In this document: piece after piece, positions 44,937-56,423 of the stretch
Numbering within the stretch: position 1 is the first letter of the stretch
Layout of the letters: each line of letters begins with the position of its first letter
Assembly: GCA_905250115.1 (NCBI GenBank)
Contig: CAJNOI010000012.1
Span: 368,435 to 432,434 of the forward strand
DNA: 64,000 nucleotides
Direction: 5' to 3'
From: Adineta steineri
Taxonomy: Eukaryota > Rotifera > Eurotatoria > Adinetida > Adinetidae
Notes under the pieces: generated by a model
What the model was told of the DNA's origin: nothing
The model's database searches: none
Seen by the model: the letters and a program-made list of their open reading frames with translations, nothing else
Made by a program: the position numbers and the translations under genes

Positions 44937-45298
44937 ATGTTCGAAGTAGTCACCATGATTATTTATACAAAGCTTCATTCTTTCCAACAATTTGTCAAAG
45001 ATTTTTTAAACTTTTCTTCTGAAATATTTTTTACTATCTTGGAAACCGCACGAGCCAAAGATTTTTCATCTGATTGATCAGTTAAACCGTTCTTGATATT
45101 ATCGTTTAGCCAATAATCACATGGTGCAAGGTTAGGTGAATATAGTGGATGCGGCATTATATTGATACCTTCTTCTGTTAAATAGTTAATAACATCTGAA
45201 TGGCAATGGGGCCCAGCATTATCATGAAACAGTTTTATACCTTTTGCACCATTTGACCTTCTTTGTTTCCATATTTCCTTGACAACGAGCTTGAGCAT
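44937..45298 (-). pseudogene. mariner-type transposase 3' fragment
   Basis: The frame (start at about 45298) encodes the second half of the catalytic domain of a mariner transposase: the second Asp in KLFHDNAGPHCHSDV and the third in YSPNLAPCDYWLNDNIK, about 34 residues later, the D34D spacing of mariners. After CWKE the frame breaks; a neighbouring frame continues LLERMKLCINNHGDYFEHL, the usual mariner end, so one frameshift exists near 44990-45000. The helix-turn-helix part and first Asp are missing: the fragment starts exactly at the G-rich tract at 45299. A possible outer end with CGAACTTTTGATTAGAC lies near 44865-44885. A dead remnant. Confidence 0.85.
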
Positions 45299-45430
45299 CT
45301 TGAGGGTGGGTGTAGGTGTGGGGGAGGGCGCAGCTAAGTGCGGGTGCCCGGAGGGGTGCAGATGAATGTGGGTGCCTGGAAGGGTGTGGAGGGCAAAACA
45401 GCTGTGTTTGGGTACATGGACTGATGTGCG
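45297..45430. repeat. Telomere-like G-rich tract, copy 18
   Basis: ATCTTGAGGGTGGGTGTAGG begins a 130-nt G-rich strand with several GGG runs (GTGGGGGAGGG and others); no matching C-rich arm follows. Potential G-quadruplex. It truncates the mariner fragment. Confidence 0.75.
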
Positions 45431-45863
45431 ACATAGCCGTATATTGAAAGAATACGCCTATTCACCTATTATATTTAAATAGTTGGATAGTTGGAGAAGA
45501 AGTTTATTAGTCGGACCGAGTACACAATTTCTACACTATTCGGTGAGAGAAACAGGTAAAAGAGCTATTGAAAGTTTGCCAAAATATCAAGTTTCTGTGA
45601 TACTAACATCGAATCCTGTCAATCAACATTGAAGGGTAATATATGTGGAGCGATTTTAGTTTCTGAAATCGAGGTATATGTTATAAATATTCATTGTAAC
45701 AAACGATATGATATAGAATTCAATGAGATCTAGCTAACATTATTTATTATTTTAAAATGAATAAATCACCATATATTGAAAGTTTTTTTTACTCTCGTAT
45801 TATATAAAATTAATCAGCTCGCGATACAATTAGTGCGTGTAAGAATCATGAAAGTTTTCTTTA
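45431..45863. other. Intergenic region
   Basis: Nothing that I can support as a gene or repeat. Confidence 0.4.
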
Positions 45864-47581
45864 TTAAATAGATGCCATAAAATCTTGAATAGTATTAATT
45901 GATTCTGCAACCGCTTGTGGAAAAATTCCTAATAGACAAAGATAATTTAATAAAGAAAAATGTTTTTTTTTCCGTCTTACCAGGTAAACTAAAATACCCA
46001 TGAATAACACCTTTTACAACTAATAGTTTCGTTTGAACACCGGCTTTTTCAAGTAGTTTTTGATATTCTAAAAGATAACATTAGAATTCATAGGAAAATA
46101 TAATTTTCTATACCTAAGCTTCCATCTCGAAGAGCATCAAGTTCTGCTACAATGAATAGACATGGCGGTACATCTTGCAATGATGTATTATGTAAAGCAG
46201 ATATTCGTGGATCTTTCAAGTCTTGCGAAGTTTCAAATGCATGTTCTTTAAGCCTATAAATAATCAGGATAATATATATTATTATTCAATCGTTCTTTTA
46301 CCAATCCATTAATTCAGGTGTAAGAACATACATTTGATGAGTAAATTCATTATAAGATGGTGTTTCACGAGTAATATCTAATCCTGCATAAATTAGAATC
46401 TATTGATAAAAGAGAATTGAATACAGTTGACGATGATTAAATAAATCTATACTTGAAAATCAATGCCTTCAATTGTACGAGCGACTGACGATGCGATCAT
46501 TCCGCCAGCACTATCACCAGCAACACCGATTTTAGCAGTTTCATTCACACCTATAAACAAAATGAAGAGCAGATAGATATATATATTTAAGAAAATCGAT
46601 GGAATTAAAAATCTACCAAAATTTGTTTTGTTCTGTATGATATATTGAGTAACATCACAACAATCATCAAGCCAAACTGGATATTTATGTTCGGGTGCGA
46701 GACGATATTCTACAGAAATCCAAATTGTTTTTGTAGCACTGTATGGTTAGATAGGAACAACATATAGAGATCAATATAATTTACTTACTCAGCAATGGTA
46801 TTAACAATTGTTTGATGAGATTTTCGACTGCCAATGACCCAACCTAGTGTATATGTCCGATACATTGATGAAATTTTCTTTTATTTATCTTTTTAATCAT
46901 ACCTCCACCATGAAAATAAACACCCAATTTCTCTTTATTAGCATCTATTGGCGTATAGACAGTAATCGGTATTTCTAAATATATCAGATTTTTATATAAA
47001 TTTATTGATGAATGAACTTCAAACTGTCAGATTTTAGTCAAAATAATGATTAATTATAGAATTAACCTATAATGAACATGATGGTATCACAATGTTATAT
47101 ATATATATATCCACCCTTTATTAGTGACATCACACTCGAACAATATTGGAGTGTTTACAAGACCAAAAAGTTCATATTCACCTGTAGAATTGGTTTTCAC
47201 TATGTTTTCTTCTAGAGTACCTTTGAACGTTCCATAGAATTTTTCATTAGATGCATGATGAAGATACTCGATCCCTTGACGCATTGTTTTCACCTCTAAA
47301 CTATTACCCTGAGATGAAGCATTTCGCGAAGCCAGTTGTAAAAATGCAATTGTTTCATCAGTAAAACGTGGATCCCTTGAAAAAGAAACTGAATCGTTTT
47401 ATATTATTAATAAGAAAAAGATTACATTAACGAAATGTGTTTATTAACCAAAATGTTGCTCGATGAAAATATAAAACAACGAGCGCTGTCGCTGCAGGTA
47501 TATATTGTGCTAAAAAAAAAGATAAAATATTTGCCAAAAAGAACGAATAGATATATTTAAATCCACGTGGTTTCTTATCAT
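45864..47581 (-). CDS. AADAC/HSL-type serine hydrolase, copy B (intact, 10 exons)
   Basis: Exons, minus strand: 47581-47431, 47388-47182, 46974-46903, 46843-46789, 46738-46617, 46550-46453, 46399-46302, 46253-46114, 46067-45981 and 45928-45864. All junctions hold the frame and sum to 365 codons including the stop. The first donor (C|GTTAAT) is weak, so that border is least sure. A single membrane anchor near residues 15-40 (YIPAATALVVLYF) gives a type II topology. Catalytic features: oxyanion HGGG, VEYRLAPEHKYP, nucleophile in GDSAGG, Asp in AELDALRD and His in VIHGYF. This is the hormone-sensitive-lipase/arylacetamide deacetylase family, which hydrolyses esters, lipids or xenobiotics at the ER. 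Length 364 is slightly under the usual 400. Confidence 0.85.
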
Positions 47582-47895
47582 TTACGAACCGTTATAAACA
47601 CACGCACTCGAAGAAAAAGACAAGAATTTGATTGACTCATGAAGCACAGAAGTGATATTTCTTCTTTAGCAGACTTTCGTCATTAGAGAAATCTGTTACA
47701 TTTAATATTCCGTAGAAACGAAAGGAAAAAGAATATGACGATATATGAAGAGTCCAATAACGATGTCACTACATTAATATATAAATAATGTATTTTCTAA
47801 ATTCAGTTCATAATCGTCTTATTACATCGTATATCATTTGATATCGTTCCTTGTTTGAATAGTATGTAGCATATTAGGTGACGTTAGAAGCCAAT
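47582..47895. other. Intergenic region upstream of the hydrolase
   Basis: It probably contains the promoter of copy B, which copy A has lost. No other feature. Confidence 0.4.
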
Positions 47896-47992
47896 TCTTG
47901 AGGATGAGTGTAGGCGTGCGTGTGGGTGTTTCTCCTTCTCTGTCATCCTCGCCCACACATCCTCATCCACACTCACACACCCGCCCACCCTT
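47896..47992. repeat. Telomere-like hairpin, copy 19 (long form)
   Basis: CTTGAGGATGAGTGTAGGCG and GTGTGGGTGT on the left; about 50 nt of CCCACACATCCTCATCCACA and ACACCCGCCCACCC on the right. Confidence 0.85.
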
Positions 47993-48201
47993 AAAAAAGA
48001 AAGTCTACAACTTTCTATGGCCTTTTGTGTATCTATGGAACTGACATTTATGCACAAAAGTAACCAGAATTCTGTTGATTTGCTGATTCTATGGGTCTCT
48101 TTTCACGTGTTTCGAATGTTTACAGTCATTAGATCCTAGGAGAGAATTCTATCGAAAAACCATGCTAAACACGATTTATTTATATTGTAGAAGAATCAAT
48201 C

Positions 48202-49760
48202 ATGGCTGATAATAATCATAGTTTCACTGAACACCAATGGAAACCAAATACATGTCTGGAATGTTCTCGATCAAAAGAGCAGCATCAACAAAGAGAAACT
48301 TCTAACGTTATTAGTTCAGAAAGTAACTTATCAGGTACGTTTCTTTGCTACAGTGTAGGGTATGGGTGTGAAAATAATCTTTTACCAAATCGACACTCAT
48401 AACTACATCAAGACCCACACCGTCACACCATTTCGACGAAACTCTCTTTCCTTTTTTAGATCAGTTAGAACGTGGTAAGCAGGACTTCATAGCAAATACC
48501 GTGGTTGATACTATTTCATTTTCACCCGACAGCAAATCAGTAAAAGAGAAAGTAGCTCACTTCGAAGCACTGCTAGCAAAACAAGCAAGATCGAAGTCCT
48601 ACTATGAAAGATTCCCGGATATTCTCAATGTAACAAATGAGACAGGATTGGAAATTAAACAAGCTAAAGAATTCACAACATCGATATTACAAAACTTGCC
48701 CTCAGGAAACGTGCAGGACAGTAGTACTATGTGTCATATTATAAACAATTTGCTTGGAAATAAAGATCAGCAATGCTTGTTTTATAATTCTTCGATTGGT
48801 ATAAACCTTCATGATGCATCTGCAAATTTAGCTGATCTTAACTCAGAAGACAAACCATTTATATTAAAATTACATAGTAGCAAAGGATTAGGAAAAGACA
48901 ATGTTGAAAACGAACCAGATGACTTAAGTCTTGCTCAACAATTAAATGATGTGATTCAGCAAAAGCAATTCCATCCAGTTATCGAAGACATATGTGAACG
49001 ATTAGCAAAAGCCCATAAGGTTGATAAAAAAGATATCAAAATTATAAGTGTGTATGAAGGAACCTTCAATGTGGTTTATACTATACCAAATTTGAAATCT
49101 GTCGATAACCAATCGCTGTTACAGGTTGAGAAAAACTTGAAGAATGAGTTTAATGAATTTCGAAGTATAAAAATTCATCCATTATTATCATGTCGTCCCT
49201 CATTTGATATATCATACTTTGATGAGCGTGGTAATAAAACTTTTCCTAATGATTCAGATACTTACGAAATTGGACCACCTGAACGTACCATGCCGTACAT
49301 CCAACCTGCTGGATGGACAAGATATGGATTGAGAGTGTTGGGCAAATATAAAGATGGTGATACTTGGCTAGATCCATTTCTACATTCTGAAAATTGGTAT
49401 AGAGCGTTTCATGGAACTAAAAACGCAACAGCTGAAAACTTTGGCACATCTGGTGGATATATTAACGCATACAATGTATCTGTCGATGCTATGTTAAATA
49501 TTTATCGCAATGGATTCGAAAAGGCAAGGACTGCTGCATATGGACCTGGTGTCTATTGCTCTCCAGATCCCCAGTGGCTCGAGAACAGCTATGGTGCCAC
49601 TGTGGAAATGGACACTGAGCAGGGAAAGAAAAAGTATAAATGTATGTTGCAAGTAGCTGCAAATCCCGACGGTGTCAAGTTCACTTCTGACAGTAAGATT
49701 TGGGTTGTATCAAATCCTGAAGATATTCGACCATACGGTATACTTATCAAAGAAGCATGA
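48202..49760 (+). CDS. PARP/ART-like protein (2 exons)
   Basis: Exons 48202-48334 and 48460-49760 join in frame (477 residues, start MADNNHSF). Exon 1 has a CLECSRSKEQH segment like a small Cys/His patch. The N-terminal and central parts are of unknown type. The C-terminal domain resembles a PARP/ART catalytic fold: WYRAFHGTKNATAENF (first motif, His), IYRNGFEKARTAAYGPGVY (helix and G-x-G-x-Y strand) and YCSPDPQWLENSYG, followed by KYKCMLQVAANP and a C-terminal WVVSNPEDIRPYGILI. Related H-G-T/G-P-G-V-Y-C-S-P domains occur in several lower eukaryotes. It may be an ADP-ribosyltransferase or a degenerate reader; substrate unknown. The intron is 125 bp, unlike the usual 50-60 bp, because it contains hairpin copy 20. 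Confidence 0.75.
48353..48427. repeat. Telomere-like hairpin, copy 20, in an intron
   Basis: GTGTAGGGTATGGGTGTGA and AGACCCACACCGTCACAC, about 40-nt loop. It fills the intron at 48335-48459. Confidence 0.8.
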
Positions 49761-49876
49761 TATTGCGTTATCATCAAGATTAATTTTTAAAATTTTTTAT
49801 TTTCTTTTTCAATTAAAATCACGATAATTTATACAAGAACTTCGTAACATAATGTTTAATTCTATACATTCAATTT

Positions 49877-49946
49877 CAGGTGTGGGTGAGAATATGCGCA
49901 GAGTGTTTGATAAGTATGATATATAATCATCCTCACTCACATCTTC
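49877..49946. repeat. Telomere-like hairpin, copy 21
   Basis: CAGGTGTGGGTGAGAATAT and ATCCTCACTCACATCTTCAG. It lies 120 bp past the PARP/ART-like gene. Confidence 0.75.
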
Positions 49947-50881
49947 AGAAATTTTCAGCCATTTATAGTCAACTTTAATCGATTATCATTGAATATAATC
50001 TGTTACAGGTCCGATTTCAGTCAATATCAACAAAAACATTGATTTTAATCTAGTTTTCCGTTATTTTTACTTGCATGATTAAGTGTCAGTTGATATTGTA
50101 TATCTCGAAGGGTGACATATCTGTGAAAATTTGATCTAGTTTAGTATTCTCTATTTGTTGAGTCGAGGAGTCCGAAAAACGGACGAGAAGATTAAATTTG
50201 ACAAGTTAAACTTGCGAAAAACCCATTTTATTGCCGTTAGGATTAAAACCGATAAGAAACCAGTAATTTATTAGCAAAATATCGGCCTATTTCGTCTATA
50301 ATTAAAAATAATCGTGGTTTTTGCATCAATATTTTCCACTGGGTTAGATGTCTTCTACGCATCTCTGAAGATACTATATTAAAAAACTATTATTATTATG
50401 CACACAGTACAGATGTTCTATTAAATTAAATGCTCTCTCTATGCGTTATCTAAAACATATAACAAACTTTTTTTTTATGATTTTTGTTTTATAAAGATAA
50501 TATAAAAATCAGCAAGAATAAATTTCAGAGGATGAAAGCTTCCGTTACAAAACAAGATCATACAGAATATTCCCATCTGCCATTTTATTGCAGAAGTCAA
50601 TTCTGTCGACAAACAGAACGAAGAGATGGAATTAAATTTAAAAAAACGGACAGATGGAAATATTCATGGGACACAGTTCATAAAAAAAGAAAAACGTTTT
50701 ATTTTCTTAACAATATGCTCCATTAAAAATTCAGTTTTCAACAAAAACAATGTTATTCCCATTGTAATTTCTCAGATATCGTTTCTTTTTTTTTCTAGAA
50801 TACAATTAACTATTATTCTTCTTAATTGGTTTCTTTTTCTGACAATCCATATTGAACTCGAGTTATCAGATTATTAGCACA
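49947..50881. other. Intergenic region with a hammerhead-like motif
   Basis: Near 50165-50195 a perfect GTCCG-AAAAA-CGGAC hairpin is flanked by CGAGGA and GAGAAG, resembling but not matching a hammerhead ribozyme core. Weak ORFs (50484-50877) show no known domain. Confidence 0.35.
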
Positions 50882-52362
50882 ATGGCGACGTTGGAAGATA
50901 TATCAAACATTGAAATTGACAATAAAGTATGAAAACAATGTATACGAGTCACTCAATAATAAACAATTTTCATTAGTTTCAGCCACCAGCACCTGTTCAA
51001 AATATCAATAAACCATCAGTGAATCGATGGAATATCTCGTATGTAAACTAGAACTTTTAATTAATAATGATATGCGTTGATTCATTTCAGATGTGAACAC
51101 TTTCGTTATAAAAGATGTATCTTAGTTTTAATCTGTATCATTTTAATTACGATAATAATTACTGTTCCAACGGTTCTTGTACACAAGAGGAGAAGAACAA
51201 CAACCAGTACAACAACCACAACAGCAACAGCAATAACAGCAACAGCAACAGGAGCAACAATACGAACAACAACAGAAGGTATACTTTAGTAGGAAAGTGA
51301 TGGAAAATCATTGGTTATATCAAACCATAGATAATTGATAAAGAAAAAGTTAAAATATGAAAAAGGATTTATCTATGGAAATTAATTAAATATAGAATAA
51401 GATGAATTTTGTTAATATGATGATTATTTGATACATTGACAATTTACTTTTGCTTTATTATAGTTCCATTATATTTTACTAATACAACAAAATGGAAACA
51501 AAATGGAATAACTATTTTTTCTCAAGACGATTATGATGAATTCCGTTTTGATCTTAATCCTATGTATATGGACAACAATGAAGCTATTTATCTTGGTGAA
51601 ATAAGCAAACATCGCGTTATAAAAATAAAATTAAATGCAATGAATTTTTCAATTGTTGCTGATGCAAATGACACAGATCACTTACGAGCTCCAACCGATA
51701 TTATTGTTGATAAAAAAACTGATTCAATTATTATTTGCGACCAAGGACTCAGACAAATAATTCGATGGTCTCGTAAAAATGTAACACATAGGGACATAAT
51801 GATCTCGGAAATTAATTGTAATGGTCTAGCAATGGATGACAAAGGCTCTCTGTATGTTAGTGATTGGCTCAAGGTTAACGTCAGCCACTGGGAACTTGGA
51901 GTTAATAATAAAAGCTTTGTCGTTGCAGGTGGGAATGGAAATGGAAATAATTTCGAACAACTCAATCAGCCACATTTCCTCTTTGTCGATAAAGATTATT
52001 CATTATATGTGGTGGATAAAAGTAATCATCGTGTGATGAAATGGGAGAAAAATGCAACAAAGGGAATTGTTGTCGCTGGTGGAAATCGTGCTGGAACTAA
52101 TCTAACACAATTGTCTAGTCCTTCAGGTATAGTTGTCGATCATTTAGGTAATATCTATGTAACCGATACAAACAATCATCGAGTTATGCGATGGATCCAT
52201 GGAGCTAGAGAAGGTAGCATTGTTGTTGGTGGAAATGGAACAGGAAATGAAACAAACCAATTAGATTCACCAAGTGATTTAGTATTCGATAAACACGGTA
52301 ATCTTTATGTCTTTGATACAGTCAATCAGCGAATACAAAAATTTTGCATTGAATCAAATTGA
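50882..52362 (+). CDS. Type II membrane NHL-repeat protein (4 exons)
   Basis: Exons 50882-50926, 50983-51038, 51091-51278 and 51464-52362 join in frame (395 residues, start MATLEDISNIEIDNK). A short cytoplasmic tail is followed by a membrane anchor (CILVLICIILITIIITVPTV), a basic stop (HKRRR) and a Thr/Ala-rich stalk (TTTSTTTTTATAITATATG). The ectodomain is an NHL propeller: repeats such as SLYVSDWLKVNVSHW, SLYVVDKSNHRVMKW, NIYVTDTNNHRVMRW and NLYVFDTVNQRIQKF, separated by VVAGGN turns. It would expose a propeller on the cell surface or in the secretory lumen. The related NHL gene at 26-1802 has a cleavable signal peptide, and the pseudogene at 16827-17602 closely resembles this one. Ligand unknown. 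Confidence 0.85.
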
Positions 52363-54058
52363 AGCTTCTTTGTACTTATTGTAAGAAAACATCTTTATCA
52401 TAATTCTGTCTCTTCTCATTATATCATATTTTTATTTTAGAAATTATTAAATATTCATCCAACTTTATTTTATTCAATCAAGTATTTAATTGTGAACCAA
52501 ATTAAAACAGTAAATTTTTAAATAATTTTTTTATATGATAAAACTTGAAGATAATTTCATAAAATTCTGTTTTGTATTACTTATGTATATTGTCTTATTT
52601 TATTGTTTAGAAACTTTTAATGTCTCTTTTTTTCAAAAATATTTATTCGAATTTAATGCTAGAAAGTGACGACTTGTCAGCGGTATCGTAATGATGAGGC
52701 CATCAAAATATAAAAGTGAATCTGGAATCATTAATACTTCATTGGAATATTTTTCCATTTATAAATTAACGTTAATGATTGAATTTATAGTTCTTAGAAA
52801 CATAGTCTTGCGATGGTAAGTCACATATACAGCGTGTTGTATTGGCATTTCCAGTAATTGCATAAAGACGATACAAGACAATATATAGAAGAAAAACAAT
52901 CAGAAACACAGATTTATAAAAATAAAATATGTTAGTTTCTGATGAAGACATCATCAGCTTATATGATGTACATCTCCGTGTGCGGAGTAATGTTACAACA
53001 ATCAAGATAAACGAAGAAAAAAAAAGAAATCGGAAAATATTAATAAAAACATAGAAAAAGTAGATTGTAGTATTTTTCTTATGAGGACACTGTGAGGATA
53101 TGAATCCTATGTCTCTCTTTATTCGTAGAAAAACACACGCTATATATAGGATGGTGGAACACCCTGTTAGGGATATGTCCAACAAGAGATCAAGTGAACA
53201 AGATGAGGAAAAGTCCCATAACATATAGCATCACATATGTAAACGATAGGAGAGGAGAAATCCATGAACGATATAGAAGAGAACGAGAACACACATATAG
53301 AAGAAGATGATGAATCACACTATATATAATATATGTATACGTAACAACAGAACGAAAGAAACTATACATATATGCCGTAAGAAAGAAATGAAGAAAGATG
53401 ATGATACCACCTAACAACACTCAACGTTTTAAAATAGGAAAATGTTTTTTTTCTCATTTCAAAGCTGAACCAACTTCAATTATAATAAGCAGAGATCACA
53501 TATATTTCACATTTCTATAAACCGACTGTTCCTTTTGCCATTTAAATTCTAGTTTTTTTCTTGAAGTTAAAACTTCTGTCTCCAAATAATAGTTTGACTA
53601 AAGTTTTAAAATCGATGCTGTGAAATATTTCCATTACAAATCATTCAATCCATGATTTCAGTTGAATATATCGTCTTTTTGATTAATTCAACCTGATTGT
53701 TCACGCACTACTTTACTCGATGTCATCTAATTGATTTATCTCGGTGAATAAAAATGTTTTCTATAATAATTTCATCAAAATACAAATAATCACTTTATTT
53801 TTCTTTATTAGATGATCAAAATTATCTTAAAATTCTTGTCCTTTATAACCATTAATGCTATAGTGACATCAGTATAATTATTAATTAAATATATTATATG
53901 ATTAGATGACAATAACAGTAAGTAAAGTATTAAAAGCTGAAATTACCCCATTCTATTCTTGATAGAATCATAAATTATATTCATTCAAAATTTTACGGAA
54001 AAGAAAAAATGAAGCTCATTTATTCGATGCATACAATAAATTTTCCAAGAAGTAATTT
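52363..54058. other. Intergenic region with hydrophobic ORFs of doubtful value
   Basis: Minus-strand ORFs at 52772-53224 and 53190-53420 encode hydrophobic stretches, but composition rather than a domain explains them. No supported gene. Confidence 0.4.
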
Positions 54059-55037
54059 TCATTTACTAATTTGTCTAACAGACAAATTATCATAGTATAT
54101 GTAACTATCAACATCGGATTTCCAATGATCACCGCTTCCACCACGAAATCTAAAACAAAAAAGTCAAGTGACAGATGAGAGAAATATTTTCAAAATTAAA
54201 CATACGTATGAAAAGATAAATTACTGATAAGTCGTTTACTATCATTGGTTGTCCAAAGAATACTTTGATCAATCAGTGTGTCTCCATTGATTTTTATTTG
54301 AACATGTCCATTAGCATTACTACCAGTATTGGATTTTATATACATATGAACTTTATACCATTTACCTTTTTCAAGACTACCTAAAAAAATAAAAAATAAC
54401 ATTTTCATTAGTTTCATATATTTCTTTAGGAATCTGAATTTTCCTAAAATAATAATACATACCAGATGATGGATATAACTTTCCAAAATTACTTCCACAA
54501 GGACCTGCCATTCCTGCATGATATACATATGGATAGAAATAGACTCGTTTTCCATCGTTGTACCACATCAATCGTAGAGTTCCACCTGCTCCGTCGAATG
54601 GTACATTACATCCAGTATTTCGATTTCCAATACCTAATCCAAAACCAACTTTTCCACCACGACTCCAATCAAACTGACTGTGAAATCGAACATCAAAATC
54701 TAATTCATATGCAGAACCATCTGGAATTCGAGTAGCAGATACGATACCAGATTCTCCGGATAGAGCATTTTTTCTTAAAGTAATACGTAAGTTTTTGTTT
54801 GAAATCATTGCACGATCATTGTGCCATCCACTGACTGAACCAAAGTCAGATTTAGCCATCAAATCAGAATACTGTCCATTAGCATAATTGTCCCAGTTGA
54901 TTGATTTTTGGTATAATTGTGTCGATCCTCAATTACATAAACATAAAGAAATAGATGCAAAGAATGTTATGTTTACTCTAATTACCCAAATCAATCAAGA
55001 CCAAGGACAAAACAATCACTACAACTAATTGAATCAT
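54059..55037 (-). CDS. Secreted PL14-like polysaccharide lyase (4 exons)
   Basis: Exons 55037-54986, 54927-54463, 54380-54206 and 54149-54059 join in frame to 260 residues. The first exon is a signal peptide (MIQLVVVIVLSLVLIDL). The mature part is a beta-jelly roll: FDVRFHSQFDWSRGGKVGF, then GAGGTLRLMWYNDGKRVYFY, YHAGMAGPCGSNFGKLYP, LEKGKWYKVHMYIK and SYIYYDNLSV. The order RF..FDW..GGK, then RLMW, then KGKWY resembles polysaccharide lyase family 14 (alginate and glucuronan lyases of molluscs, fungi and an algal virus). It would cut polyuronates in algal or bacterial food. Catalytic residues cannot be assigned by eye; a non-catalytic PL14-fold is possible. The patchy family distribution makes horizontal origin a fair guess. 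All introns are short and of host type. Confidence 0.8.
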
Positions 55038-55795
55038 GTAATAAAAATAAATATTAGAAATAACAACGCAAGTGACTTATTCTTTATCAAATGAAAATAA
55101 AAGTAGATAACTGTAATTGTATGCCACTTCATTTTATAGATGAATACATCTGACTAATCTTTAACAAATATTTTGTTGCTTTTTCTTAAATATATTTTTT
55201 TCTATCATCTGTATTAGTGCGTAGTTGAGTATCAGCTGTCACATTTCAATTTATTTTTAAATTACTTTTTGAGTACCGATGTACTTTTTCTTTATATGAT
55301 TTTGACTTCAGCTGGAGAAGTAATGAAACACGACTCCAAGCTCGGGATTAAGTCAGGCACACAAGAGCTTCTTCAGATTTTGTGTTTAGTTCTTTTTCTT
55401 TTTTTCCTTATTTTTGTCATTACTGACCATTTTATTCTTTACATATTACTCATCAGTAAAAGTTGTTCAGTTTGATAATTTCTTTTTCTACAAAATGATG
55501 TCATTTAAACAATACTTTATACAAGTTCGATGTAAATACGAATGATTTGTAGAGATTTCTATAGCAGAAGCGGAAGAGAAAATAACTTATACAGACAACT
55601 AATCGATTCTTTCGAAATTTATGCGGCAATAGAATGTATATCACGCTGTGAAACTAGTGCTTACAAATTATAAAAGAAAAGTTTGAAAGAATAACAATAC
55701 AATAAAATACTTTATTGAGTATTTTGTTCATTTCGTTGAATACTACCAACGACGCTTTTTTTGTGTATCTGTCTTGGATTTATGGTCTGATATGT
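55038..55795. other. AT-rich intergenic region
   Basis: No coding signal or repeat that I can support. Confidence 0.4.
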
Positions 55796-55854
55796 CAGGG
55801 TGTGGGCGTGGGTAGGTGAGAGATGATCATAACATCAACACCCACATCCTTAAG
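55796..55854. repeat. Telomere-like hairpin, copy 22
   Basis: GTCAGGGTGTGGGCGTGGGT and ACATCAACACCCACATCCTT, with an outer AAGAT. Confidence 0.85.
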
Positions 55855-56423
55855 ATCTTGATTAGATCAAATTAAACCATAAACCTAACTCTATTGCAAT
55901 AAAACTTTGTACCAACAATAAGGAATAATTGAATATATGCGTACTTGGAAAAATGATATGTACGAAATTATTTGCGGATGTCTTTTGTGTTCTTTGTTAG
56001 GATAAATACTGGTCAGACCTCTGCATATGATTAATGCGCTTTTGACTTGGTAGAAATAAACATTATTAAATAACATTTGTCTTCTGATGTCGCGGAAAGA
56101 TTTTTTTGCTGCTATGAAACCTGAAAATTTCATTTATATGGTTGCTTCGTATTGATTACATTGAGAAATATATTTGAATGCACAATAAATTAAAAGAAGA
56201 AGGACATCGTAAAAAAGTACATTCAATCTTCTCGATGAGACGACTATAACAACAATGCGAAACCTCATAACAAAGTATACATTGTATAATTATGTCATAC
56301 ATGTATTAACTCAGCTTATGCCATTGTACATATATATATGCTAATATTTTCATTGATGAAAAGAAACGTATTGATTGTATTTATTTCAAACAACGTCGCA
56401 GCATCTTTGACAGCATTGAAAAA
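55855..56423. other. AT-rich intergenic region
   Basis: Upstream flank of the membrane lectin-like gene; no other feature seen. Confidence 0.4.

Noticed and set aside
45222-45434. Minus-strand Pro/His/Ser-rich ORF
   Set aside because: It is the complement of the G-rich telomere-like tract, not a gene.
50484-50877. Two overlapping plus-strand ORFs upstream of the NHL membrane gene
   Set aside because: Composition only, no domain; the real first exon of the next gene starts at 50882.
52772-53420. Hydrophobic minus-strand ORFs as a membrane protein
   Set aside because: Start codons are poor and hydrophobicity follows from T-rich sequence; no splice model is convincing.
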